Source: Streptomyces aureoverticillatus
GTDB taxonomy: Bacteria; Actinomycetota; Actinomycetes; Streptomycetales; Streptomycetaceae
Assembly: GCF_014649395.1 (NCBI RefSeq)
Contig: NZ_BMSY01000011.1
Coordinates: 1 to 64,000, forward strand
DNA length: 64,000 nucleotides
Direction of reading: 5' to 3'
Shown: positions 26,721-34,553 of the stretch, piece after piece
Layout of the letters: the number at the start of each line of letters is the position of its first letter
Numbering within the stretch: position 1 is the stretch's first letter
Notes under the pieces: model-generated
Told to the model about the DNA's origin: nothing
Databases searched by the model: none
The model's input: only the letters and a program-made list of their open reading frames with translations
Translations under genes and position numbers: made by a program

Positions 26721-26771
26721 AGTAGACCGATCTGTATACTCACTCCCAAGGAGTAAACAGATCGGTCTACT
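26721..26771. promoter_or_regulatory. Twin TetR operators in the TetR/EamA divergent promoter
   Basis: Two imperfect 20-bp palindromes, 26721-26740 and 26752-26771, start 31 bases apart (three helical turns). The outer 15 bases of each (AGTAGACCGATCTGT and ACAGATCGGTCTACT) form a perfect inverted repeat. Such elements normally bind the adjacent TetR dimer. Confidence 0.8.
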
Positions 26772-26841
26772 TTCGCTCTGTCCGTGGTCTCCGGACCGAC
26801 CCACTTCCGGTCTGCCGCGGGCGGGCCACGGGAGGCGTGTC

Positions 26842-27915
26842 GTGAACGTCCTGCTCTCCATCGGATTCGTGCTGACCTGGAGTTCCGGCTTCATCGGCGC
26901 CAAGCTCGGCGCGGGCAGCGCGGACGCGGTGACGATCCTGATGTGGCGGTTCCTGCCACTGGCGGCCGTCCTCGCGCTGCTCGCCGCCACCGTCACCCGG
27001 GCCTCCTGGCGCGGGCTCACGGCCCGGGACCTCGCGCGCCAGGCGGTCGTCGGCGCGCTGTCCCAGAGCGGCTATCTCCTGACCGTGTACCACGCGATCC
27101 AACTCGGCGTCTCCAGCGGTACGACAGCGCTGATAGACGGCACCCAGCCGCTGGTCGCGGGCGCGCTCGCCGGGCCGCTGCTCGGCCAGTACGTGTCCCG
27201 CGCCCAGTGGCTGGGGCTCGCGCTCGGCCTGACCGGCGTGGCCGTCGTCACGGCGGGCGACGCGGCGGCCGGCACGGGCGCTCCCTGGTGGGCCTACCTC
27301 GTGCCGTTCCTCGGCATGCTGTCGCTGGTCGCGGCGACGTTCCTGGACCGCCGCACCCGCACGCCCGTCGCGCCGCTGGCCGCGATGACCGTGCACTGCG
27401 TCACCAGCGCGATCGTCTTCAGCGGGCTCGCACTCGGCCTGGGCACGGCGGCACCCGCCGCCGAGACGTCGTTCTGGGCGGCCATCGGCTGGCTGGTGGT
27501 GCTCTCCACGTTCGGCGGATACGGCCTGTACTGGCTGATCCTGCGCCGGGGCGGCGTCACCCGCGTCAACACGCTGATGTTCCTGATGGCGCCGGTGACG
27601 GCGCTGTGGGGCGCGGCGATGTTCGGGGAACCGTTCGGCCCGCAGACGGTGCTCGGCCTCGCGGTCGGGCTCGGGGCGGTCGTGCTGGTGCATCGGGGCG
27701 GGGCTTCCGGGGCGGGGCGCCGGGAGGCGGCGGCGTGTGGCGGCGCGGGATCACCTGGCGGCGGGGGCGGGGCCCGGGCCGGGGCTGAGGCCGGGGACGG
27801 GGCCGGGGCCGGGGCCGGGGACGGGGCCGGGGACGGGGCCAGGGCCGGGGACGGGGCCGAGGTCACTCCGGTGGCGTCAGGCAGGCCTGTACGGCGGGTG
27901 CGTAGCGGTCCGTGA
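26842..27915 (+). CDS. EamA/DMT-superfamily transporter
   Basis: 357 residues from a GTG preceded by GGGAGGCG. Ten hydrophobic helices form the duplicated EamA fold; FVLTWSSGFIGAKLG in helix 1 and ALIDGTQPLVAGALAGPLLG are typical. It is probably an efflux carrier for amino-acid-like or purine metabolites, induced through the divergent TetR. After residue 285 the C-terminus is a tail of about 70 residues that is Gly/Ala-rich, encoded by GGGGCC-type repeats, and unlikely to be part of the transporter. The 3' end overlaps the convergent TetR gene by 53 bases. Confidence 0.9.
   Translation: MNVLLSIGFVLTWSSGFIGAKLGAGSADAVTILMWRFLPLAAVLALLAATVTRASWRGLTARDLARQAVVGALSQSGYLLTVYHAIQLGVSSGTTALIDGTQPLVAGALAGPLLGQYVSRAQWLGLALGLTGVAVVTAGDAAAGTGAPWWAYLVPFLGMLSLVAATFLDRRTRTPVAPLAAMTVHCVTSAIVFSGLALGLGTAAPAAETSFWAAIGWLVVLSTFGGYGLYWLILRRGGVTRVNTLMFLMAPVTALWGAAMFGEPFGPQTVLGLAVGLGAVVLVHRGGASGAGRREAAACGGAGSPGGGGGARAGAEAGDGAGAGAGDGAGDGARAGDGAEVTPVASGRPVRRVRSGP
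27763..27862 (+). repeat. GGGGCC/GGGGAC tandem repeat in the EamA 3' end
   Basis: About 100 bases made almost entirely of GGGGCC, GGGGAC and close variants, in frame with the EamA gene. The G-runs lie on the coding strand and could form G-quadruplex structures near the junction of two convergent genes. Confidence 0.85.
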
Positions 27916-28459
27916 TCTCGGCTATCGCCGTCGACCGCACGACCGGGCCGCGCGCGATGCCGTACATCACACCGAGGCCGAGCAGCATCCCGACGGCCAG
28001 CTCGGCGCGCAGCCCGGCGTCCGGTCCGGGCAGGCGCTCGCCGAGCCTGCGCACCACCTGCGTACGGAAGTTGGAGCGCAGCATGTAGCCGTGCTCGCGG
28101 TGCAGCGGTGCGTACACGATGCGCAGGATGGGGTCGGCGCCGCGCTCGGCCTGGCTGGTCAGCAGGTGCTGGACCATGTGGCGGCCGAGGCCCTCCAGGG
28201 GCGCGTCGAGCACGGCCTCCGCGTCCGCCTCGAAGGACAGGACCTGGGCGAACAGCGCGTCCTTGCTGCCGAAGTACTTCAGGACCAACGGCGGGCTCAC
28301 GCCCGCGCGTTCGGCCACCGCCTTGAGCGTGATGTCGGTGTGCGCGTGCCGCGCGAGCAGATGGCGGGCGGCACGCACGATCGCGGCCTTCGTCGCTTCG
28401 GCGTCGCGGCGCGCGGGGCCCGGCGAGCACGCCGCCGGGTGCGGGGTCGAGCTGGTCAT
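27863..28459 (-). CDS. TetR-family transcriptional regulator
   Basis: 198 residues. The DNA-binding region is ATKAAIVRAARHLLARHAHTDITLKAVAERAGVSPPLVLKYFGSKDALF, with a canonical TetR HTH ending in the KYFGSKDALF dimer helix. The effector domain carries no recognisable ligand motif. It overlaps the EamA gene convergently by 53 bases. The next gene upstream is divergent but 560 bases away, so a target in the immediate vicinity is uncertain; autoregulation is likely. Confidence 0.9.
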   Translation of the reverse strand: MTSSTPHPAACSPGPARRDAEATKAAIVRAARHLLARHAHTDITLKAVAERAGVSPPLVLKYFGSKDALFAQVLSFEADAEAVLDAPLEGLGRHMVQHLLTSQAERGADPILRIVYAPLHREHGYMLRSNFRTQVVRRLGERLPGPDAGLRAELAVGMLLGLGVMYGIARGPVVRSTAIAEITDRYAPAVQACLTPPE

Positions 28460-29019
28460 CGCGTCACTTTCCGTCGGTGGCGGCCCACTTGGGCGGCCGG
28501 GTTTGAGCGTATGGGGCGTGGCGTCGCGGGGACCACGAATCGGGCGGACGGGACATGGAGACGCCGATCACGGTCCCCCTCGAACCGGGGCGGGTACGGC
28601 GCCGCAGGTCCCCCGCGAAGGCCCGAGAGCGCGTACCCACCGGAAGGGCGGATGTCGGGAACTCCCGGACAGTCGGGACAGGTCGCACCGGCCCTTTCGG
28701 ACACCGACTATCAGCCACAAGTGAATGTGAATTCACCCCGTGCGCAGCTATGGCCATGAATTGCCATTCACAGGAAGAGAGTTGACGAGGCGTCGAAAAT
28801 CAGGGGCGCCCACGCGAACGGTGTGTGCCGCTCCGCACGACTGTCTTCTCCATAGGCTCCGTAAGCACTCCGGGGGAAGAAAGGTACAGACCTTAGACAT
28901 CCGGAGGCGCCCTCCCCTCATCGCCCTCTCGCCGACCTTCCATCGCCCTCCCATCGCCCTCTCAATGCCTCCCCTCACCACACGACCGGGGCCACGGCCC
29001 GCTCCGCCATACTGCGCGC
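28460..29019. other. 560-base gene-free region
   Basis: No reading frame with protein-like composition was found on either strand. An AT-richer patch at 28712-28775 contains the palindrome GTGAATTCAC (28726-28735) with related half-sites GTGAATG and CATTCAC close by, perhaps a regulator site. The 29020-proximal part is a pyrimidine-rich run with CATCGCCCTC words. Confidence 0.4.
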
Positions 29020-29964
29020 ATGACCAGACTTCGAGTGGGCTTGATCGGCACGGGGCCCTGGGCGACACAGACGCACGCACCGGTGCTCGCCGCGCACCCC
29101 GATGCCGCACTGTCCGGAATATGGGGGCGCCGCCCCACGGCGGCGGCCGAGCTCGCGTCCTCGTACGCCACCACCGCGTACGAGGACGTCGACGCGCTGT
29201 TCGCAGCGAGTGACGCGATCGCCTTCGCGGTGCCGCCGGACATCCAGGCGCCGCTGGCCGAAAGAGCCGCCGCGGCCGGCTGCCATCTGCTGCTCGACAA
29301 GCCGGTGGCCACGTCGCCGGACGCGGCCCGCCGCGTCGCCGCGGCCGTGGACCGGGCCGGCGTGGCGTCCGTCGTGTTCTTCACGCTTCGCTTCGCCCCG
29401 CCCATGGCGGGGTGGCTGGCGCGCCAGGCGCAGGACGGGCCGTGGTTCACGGGGCGCGCCGACTGGTACAGCTCGTTCTTCGCGGCGGACGGCACCGGCG
29501 CGTTCGACTCGCCGTGGCGGGCCGACAAGGGCGGACTCTGGGACGTCGGCCCGCACGCGGTGGCCGTACTGACGGCGGTGCTCGGCGAGGTCACGTCCGT
29601 GACGGCGGCGCCCGGACCGGCCGACGCCGTCCATCTGGTCCTGCGGCACGCGGGCGGCGCGTCGAGCACCGCGACGCTCACGCTGCGGGCGCCGCACGCG
29701 GCCTCGGGCCATGTGCTGGAGTTCCGCGGCGAGCACGGGACGGCCGCGCCGCCGGGGTGGGGCGAGAGCGGGTGGGGAGACTCGACCGACGCGTTTCGGT
29801 CAGCGGTCGACGCGCTGGCGCTCGCGGCGGGCGGCGGAGTGCGGCATCCGTGCGACGTGCATTTCGGGGTTCGGGTCACGGAGATCCTCGCCGACGCGGA
29901 GCGCCAAGTGGACACGAGGCGGGGCACGGAACTTCCGGCCCGGTCGACGACTCGGGCCTCTTGA
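29020..29964 (+). CDS. Gfo/Idh/MocA-family oxidoreductase
   Basis: 314 residues. The N-terminal Rossmann fold has LRVGLIGTGPWATQTHAPVLAAH. The motif LLLDKPVATS corresponds to the family EKP catalytic-lysine motif, with Glu replaced by Asp. GGLWDVGPHAV lies in the C-terminal substrate-binding sheet. Members oxidise or reduce sugars, inositols or biliverdin-like compounds with NAD(P). The substrate is unknown and the gene stands alone. Confidence 0.9.
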   Translation: MTRLRVGLIGTGPWATQTHAPVLAAHPDAALSGIWGRRPTAAAELASSYATTAYEDVDALFAASDAIAFAVPPDIQAPLAERAAAAGCHLLLDKPVATSPDAARRVAAAVDRAGVASVVFFTLRFAPPMAGWLARQAQDGPWFTGRADWYSSFFAADGTGAFDSPWRADKGGLWDVGPHAVAVLTAVLGEVTSVTAAPGPADAVHLVLRHAGGASSTATLTLRAPHAASGHVLEFRGEHGTAAPPGWGESGWGDSTDAFRSAVDALALAAGGGVRHPCDVHFGVRVTEILADAERQVDTRRGTELPARSTTRAS

Positions 29965-30415
29965 GGCAATTCCGGCCACTCGCGCGACCCGGAACAGCAC
30001 GGGCGGCCGGTACCGTGGCCGCTACGTAATGGCGAGTGACGGCACCGGCCGCAGCCAGTGAACCCAGGAACCGAACCGGACAGTAACTGCCGCGCAGGTA
30101 CACACTGCTCAGTTTCCGACCACACAGATCGGAATACGAACAACCGGTCCCGCGCACTGCCCGACTGCGACCCCGTAGGCGAGGGGGTGTCCGACGCCGA
30201 GGAATTTCAGCCAATTTCACGCTGCTCGAACAAGACGCCCCTGAGTTGTGCCCACGAGTCCACCGACGATCAAACCTGCAGGTCGGTGGTCCCGCGTACT
30301 CCATGATGCCGCATCGACTGATCGTTTTCTTCAGGCAATGTTTATGCCCAAAGAAGTTGCGAATATTTAGACTGCTGACGCTCAACTCGGCGTGTACGAA
30401 GAGGGATTACCCACC
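29965..30415. other. Gene-free region before the MmyB-type regulator
   Basis: 451 bases. The final 110 bases are unusually AT-rich for this genome, including TTTATGCCCAAAGAAG and GAATATTTAGACT, consistent with a promoter. A nested pair CTTC/GAAG and GGCA/TGCC (about 30333-30359) could form an operator or hairpin. No coding sequence is supported. Confidence 0.4.
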
Positions 30416-31237
30416 ATGAACAAGACGGCGCTGCGCGCTCTGCTCCGCGAACGACGCGCCCTCATCGCCCCCGAATCGCACGGGTTCGTCCGCACGACGG
30501 GCCAGGGCCGCCGCGCCCCCGGCCTCTCCCAGCACCAGGTGGACCAGCTCCTCCACCGCACCCTGGGCACCTACCACCGCCTGGAGTCCGGGAACTACCC
30601 GAACCCCCCGACCGCCCTCCTGCGCGATGTGGCCCGGCTGTTCGGGCTGAATGAGCAGGAGTGGGTGTCCTTGTGTAGGTATGCCCTGTTGCAGGATCCT
30701 CCTGGGCCGCTGCATCTGTCCTCGGGGAAGGAGGTTCCGGGGATCTGGCGGGAGGCGGTGGACGGCATGCAGCACATGGCCTACATCACCGACGCGTCCT
30801 GGGACATGCTCGCCTACAACGAGCACTTCACGAGGATGTTCCCGGACAGCCAGGTGCCGTCGAACGTGATGCGGTGGATGGTCCTCGACCCGGTGGGCCG
30901 CGAGCGCCTCCTCGACTGGCACACCGCCTGGGCCCCGATGGTGCTGCCACAGTTGCGCAGCGCACTCGCCTCCCGCCCCGAGGACGAAACGCTCCGCCAG
31001 ATCGAGAAGGAAGTCCTGGCCGACCCCGAGACGGCGCCGCTCTACAGCGCCGGGCGCCCCTTCCCCCACCCTGACGGGGGCGAGCGTCCGCTGATGCACG
31101 CGGAGAAGGGGCCGGGCTGGGTCACGATGTGCGCGGCCCAACCCTTGACCGCGCCCGGAGCCCGGCTGATGATCCTGGTGTTCCACCCGGGCAAGGACCG
31201 CTCCCACCCACGTGCGCCCATGCTCCGGTCCACATGA
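30416..31237 (+). CDS. MmyB-type XRE-family transcriptional regulator
   Basis: 273 residues from the ATG at 30416 with GAGGGA upstream; an in-frame ATG at 30392 is less likely. An N-terminal Cro/C1 helix-turn-helix (about 34-75: RAPGLSQHQVDQLLHRTLGTYHRLESG) is followed by the MmyB-like ligand-binding domain (ITDASWDMLAYNEHFTRMFP; NVMRWMVLDP). This domain is PAS-like and in related proteins binds fatty-acid-like ligands. It lies 110 bases upstream of a type III polyketide synthase on the same strand, so it probably controls that gene. Confidence 0.9.
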   Translation: MNKTALRALLRERRALIAPESHGFVRTTGQGRRAPGLSQHQVDQLLHRTLGTYHRLESGNYPNPPTALLRDVARLFGLNEQEWVSLCRYALLQDPPGPLHLSSGKEVPGIWREAVDGMQHMAYITDASWDMLAYNEHFTRMFPDSQVPSNVMRWMVLDPVGRERLLDWHTAWAPMVLPQLRSALASRPEDETLRQIEKEVLADPETAPLYSAGRPFPHPDGGERPLMHAEKGPGWVTMCAAQPLTAPGARLMILVFHPGKDRSHPRAPMLRST

Positions 31238-31282
31238 TCCTCCGGCGGTCCCAGAGGGAGTAGCACGACAGGACGCATGTTC

Positions 31283-31329
31283 GATGCGGTGCAGTACTTT
31301 GAGCCCAGATCCCCGCATCCGACTGCACC
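31283..31329. promoter_or_regulatory. Interleaved inverted repeats before the type III PKS
   Basis: Two inverted-repeat pairs are interleaved, not nested: GATGCGG (31283-31289) with CCGCATC (31313-31319), and GGTGCAGT (31288-31295) with ACTGCACC (31322-31329). They lie 19-65 bases before the PKS start and could be binding sites for the upstream regulator or alternative RNA hairpins. Confidence 0.45.
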
Positions 31330-31347
31330 CTCGTGGGAGCCTCCTCC

Positions 31348-32388
31348 ATGCCAGCTCATGTGCTCAGACCGCTGACCGTCGTGGGCGACCACAAGGTCAC
31401 CACCGCGGAAATCGCCGAAGACGTGCGTGCCCGCCACTCCGGTCATCCACAGCTGCGCGCCGTCCTTCGAGTCATCGACAACTGCGGGGTCCGGACCCGT
31501 TACTTCACCCGTCCGCTGGACTCCCCCACGGTCTCCGGCTCCGCCGGGATCGACGCGCGTACGCGCGTCGTGTTCGCCGATGTGCTCGCCATGGCGGAGA
31601 AGGCCGCTGCCGCGGCCCTCGAAGCGGCCGGGCTCACGGCACAGGACATCGACGCGATCGTCACCACGCACACGACGAGTTGGACCGTCCCGAACCTCGA
31701 CATCGGTCTGATCGAACGGCTGCGGCTGCGCCCCACCGTGCGGCGTGTCGCACTGACCACCGCCGCGTGCCCGGGCGGCGCCCAGGGACTCATCCGCGCC
31801 GCCGACCTGGTGGCCGCGCGGCCCCGGAGCAGAGTCCTCGTGGTCGCCGGAGAGGCGCTGTCCGGCATCTCTCACCACGACGACACCAGCATGGAGTCGA
31901 TGGTCCACAAGGCGCTGTTCGGCGACGCGGCGGCAGCCACCGTGGTCAGCGGCGAGCCGCTCGGTCCTGGCCTCGTGATCGAGGACACCTTCGAGTACGT
32001 CGTGCCGCAGGGCCTCGACCGACAGGCGGGGCCCATCGACCACGAAGGCATCCGTTTCGTGTCCACGCAGCAGGCGCTGGCTGCGGCCCAGGACGTCCTT
32101 CCGCGGCTCAAGGAGTGGGTCGGCGCGGACCGCCCCGAGTTCGCCGTCATCCACCCGGGAAGCCCCCGGATCATCGCGGACACCGCGGCGGCCCTCGGCC
32201 TCGGTGACCACGACGCCCGGCACGCCACGGAGACCCTCGCCCACGAGGGGAACATCGGCGGCGTCAGCATCCTGCGCGTGCTGGAACGCACCCACGCCGA
32301 CCCGCCGGCGGACGGCGCCCGCGGCTGCGCCGTCGCCTTCGGTCCCGGCTTCGCCACCGCGGCCCTGCGCTGCCGCTGGCAGTCCTGA
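31348..32388 (+). CDS. Type III polyketide synthase (chalcone synthase-like)
   Basis: 346 residues from the ATG at 31348 (GGGAG about 9 bases upstream; GTG 31333 is an alternative). The thiolase fold keeps the Cys-His-Asn triad: Cys141 in TTAACPGGAQGL, His269 in VIHPGSPRII and Asn302 in EGNIGGVSIL. FGDAAAATVV is the conserved phenylalanine/GD region. Such enzymes load an acyl-CoA starter and extend it with malonyl-CoA to give pyrones, resorcinols or tetrahydroxynaphthalene. The product cannot be predicted. No tailoring oxygenase or cytochrome P450 is adjacent. The MmyB-type regulator upstream is the likely controller. Confidence 0.92.
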   Translation: MPAHVLRPLTVVGDHKVTTAEIAEDVRARHSGHPQLRAVLRVIDNCGVRTRYFTRPLDSPTVSGSAGIDARTRVVFADVLAMAEKAAAAALEAAGLTAQDIDAIVTTHTTSWTVPNLDIGLIERLRLRPTVRRVALTTAACPGGAQGLIRAADLVAARPRSRVLVVAGEALSGISHHDDTSMESMVHKALFGDAAAATVVSGEPLGPGLVIEDTFEYVVPQGLDRQAGPIDHEGIRFVSTQQALAAAQDVLPRLKEWVGADRPEFAVIHPGSPRIIADTAAALGLGDHDARHATETLAHEGNIGGVSILRVLERTHADPPADGARGCAVAFGPGFATAALRCRWQS

Positions 32389-32516
32389 CGGCCCGGACGG
32401 TCTCAGCAGCCCTCGCCCAGGCCCACGCCAGTAGGGCGGATGTCGTCCTTTCGGCCACCCCGAACCAACCACATGACCGATGGCGGGCCCCGGCCCGCCG
32501 CGGTCAACCTGGACGG

Positions 32517-33008
32517 ATGTTCACGGCGCGGAATCCCAGGTGGTGGCTCAGGGCGGCGGGGGCCGCCGGCGTGTGCGCGCTGACGGCGGCCCTGGTCGCG
32601 AACGCGCCGGCCCGGCAGGGGCGGCCCCGTCCCGCGCCGCGGCACGGCGGCGCGGACCCGCGGCTCGACGCCCTCGCCCTGACGATCGCCGCCGTCGCGT
32701 CGGCGGCACTCCTCGTGGCCCTGCGGCGGCCGGTCTCGCGGGGTGTGGCCTCGCGGGGCGCGATCTCAGGGGACGCGGTCTCACGGGACGCGGCCGTGGG
32801 CGTCGGCCATGACGCGTGCCCGCGCGATGACGCCGCCGGTGCCGGTGCCGCCCCCGCCGAAAGCAGGACCACCACCGAAGTCGCGGCCACCACCGCAAAC
32901 AGAGCCGCCACCGAAGTCGCGGCCACCGCCACAAGCAGAGCCGCCACCAAAGTCGCGGGCACCGCCACAACCAGAGCCCCCACCGCAACCAAGGCCACCC
33001 CCCGATGA
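32517..33008 (+). CDS. Membrane protein with 12-residue C-terminal repeats
   Basis: 163 residues, function unknown. Two hydrophobic helices (about 10-30 and 51-67) form an N-terminal membrane hairpin. The remainder is hydrophilic and ends in three and a half in-frame 36-bp repeats encoding AATEVAATATSR-like units from codon 118 on. The stop overlaps the next start as ATGA, which favours real translation of this frame over the Pro-rich frame and antisense alternatives. It is coupled to a TRIC-type channel gene. Confidence 0.6.
   Translation: MFTARNPRWWLRAAGAAGVCALTAALVANAPARQGRPRPAPRHGGADPRLDALALTIAAVASAALLVALRRPVSRGVASRGAISGDAVSRDAAVGVGHDACPRDDAAGAGAAPAESRTTTEVAATTANRAATEVAATATSRAATKVAGTATTRAPTATKATPR
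32868..33005 (+). repeat. 36-bp in-frame tandem repeat
   Basis: Units at 32868, 32904 and 32940, plus a partial one at 32976, share CACCGAAGTCGCGG and CCGCCACAA words. The 36-base period keeps the reading frame. Confidence 0.85.
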
Positions 33009-33673
33009 TGCACACCCTCTACCTCGTCGGCATCGCCGCCTTCGCCGCCAGTGGCGTTCTGGCCGCGCACCGCGCGCGGATGGACCCGTTCGGCGGGCTC
33101 GTGCTCGCCTTCGTCGCCTCCATCTCCGGCGGCACCCTGCGCGACCTCATCCTCGACCGGCACCCGCTGTACTGGACGCACGACTGGGTGCTGCTCACGG
33201 TCGTCGCCTGCACGGGCGTGGCCACGATGCTGTACCTGCGCCACCGCGAACTCCCGCAGCGCTCGCTGATGGTGGTGGACGCGGTCGGCCTGTCCGTGGT
33301 GACGGTCATGGGCGCGCAGGCCGCCATCGACGCGCACGTCACGCCGCTCGCCGTCGTCATCCTCGCCGTGCTCACGGGCGTGACCGGCGAGGTCGTACGC
33401 GACGTGCTGTGCGGCCAGTTCCCGCCGCTGCTGCTGCGCGAGGAGGTGTACGCGACCGCCGCCCTGGCAGGCGCGCTGTGCTACCTCGGCCTGCACCACG
33501 CGGGAGCGTCGCCGACCGCGACCACGGTCACCTCGGCCGGACTCGTGCTCGCCCTGCGCCTCGCCGCGATCACCAAGTCGCTGCACCTGCCGCCGCTCGC
33601 CCGGGCAACGGCCGGACAGCCCCGCCCGACGGCGGACCGGGACCCCGAGAACACCCCGCGCGCGGACACCTGA
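33005..33673 (+). CDS. TRIC-type (UPF0126) trimeric intracellular cation channel family protein
   Basis: 222 residues with seven predicted helices. Two homologous halves each carry the family glycine pattern: AASGVLAAHRARMDPFGGLVLAFVASISGGTLRDLI and VTVMGAQAAID...VTGEVVRDVL. Prokaryotic TRIC proteins form homotrimeric monovalent-cation channels. The start (ATGATG) overlaps the previous stop by four bases, so expression depends on the upstream membrane protein. The last 25 residues are polar and proline-rich. Confidence 0.9.
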   Translation: MMHTLYLVGIAAFAASGVLAAHRARMDPFGGLVLAFVASISGGTLRDLILDRHPLYWTHDWVLLTVVACTGVATMLYLRHRELPQRSLMVVDAVGLSVVTVMGAQAAIDAHVTPLAVVILAVLTGVTGEVVRDVLCGQFPPLLLREEVYATAALAGALCYLGLHHAGASPTATTVTSAGLVLALRLAAITKSLHLPPLARATAGQPRPTADRDPENTPRADT

Positions 33674-33733
33674 CCTCCCCGGCCCCCCATAATTCCGTTG
33701 CCCCGCCCGGACACCCCTGCTGAAGTGACCCGC

Positions 33734-34519
33734 ATGGATCACTCAGCGGTGCTCGCGGCGTACGACCGGCAGATACGGCGAAACCTGGACAGGGAGGGGC
33801 CGGACGGGCCAGGCGCGCTCATCGAGCGCGCCAGTGGGGTCGTACGGCGTGTGGGCGCCGCGCACGACTGGAACGGCATCCTCTGGTCCGGTCTCGACGA
33901 GACCACCGCGGACGAGGCGATCGCCGCCCAGGTACGCCACTTCACCGCCCTCGGCCTGGAATTCGAGTGGAAGGCGTACACGCACGATCTGCCCGCCGAC
34001 CTGCCCGCCCGCCTCCTCGCGGCCGGATTCACGCCCGAGCCCGCCGAGGCCCTGATGGTGGCGGACGTCGACGAGCTGCCCCTGGACGCGGAGCCGCCCG
34101 AGGGCGTCCGGCTGCTCCCGGTCACGGACGCGGACGGCGTACGACTCGTGATCGACGTGCACGAGCAGGCCTTCGGCACGGACGGCACCGCACTCGGCCG
34201 CCAACTGCTCGACCAGCTCACCTCGGCACCGGAGTCGATCGCGGCGGTCGTGGCCCTGGCCGGTGACGAACCCATCAGCTCGGCGCGCCTGGAGTTCCTG
34301 CCGGGCACGGACTTCGCCGGACTGTGGGGCGGCGGCACGGTGGCGGAGTGGCGCGGCCGTGGCGTGTACCGCTCGCTGATCGCCTACCGCGCCCGCCTCG
34401 CCCAAGCCCGTGGCGTGCGCTACCTCCAGGTCGACGCGTCCGACCAGAGCCGCCCGATCCTGGCCCGCCTCGGCTTCGCGGAGCTGGGGACGACGACCCC
34501 GTACGTGTACCGGCCCTGA
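33734..34519 (+). CDS. GNAT-family N-acetyltransferase
   Basis: 261 residues from the ATG at 33734. The N-terminal half is a degenerate GNAT-like domain; the C-terminal half has GGGTVAEWRGRGVYRSLIAYRARLAQARG, with the acetyl-CoA-binding RGRGVY loop, and YLQVDASDQSRPILARLGFAELG, the usual end of the fold. The substrate is unknown. It lies between a channel gene and a convergent asparaginase gene and appears to be monocistronic. Confidence 0.88.
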   Translation: MDHSAVLAAYDRQIRRNLDREGPDGPGALIERASGVVRRVGAAHDWNGILWSGLDETTADEAIAAQVRHFTALGLEFEWKAYTHDLPADLPARLLAAGFTPEPAEALMVADVDELPLDAEPPEGVRLLPVTDADGVRLVIDVHEQAFGTDGTALGRQLLDQLTSAPESIAAVVALAGDEPISSARLEFLPGTDFAGLWGGGTVAEWRGRGVYRSLIAYRARLAQARGVRYLQVDASDQSRPILARLGFAELGTTTPYVYRP

Positions 34520-34553
34520 ACGCCTCGGTCTGCCCCGCCCTTCGAGCGCGGCG

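Noticed and set aside
28460..29019. Several short frames in the 560-base gap
   Set aside because: None has a ribosome-binding site together with protein-like composition.
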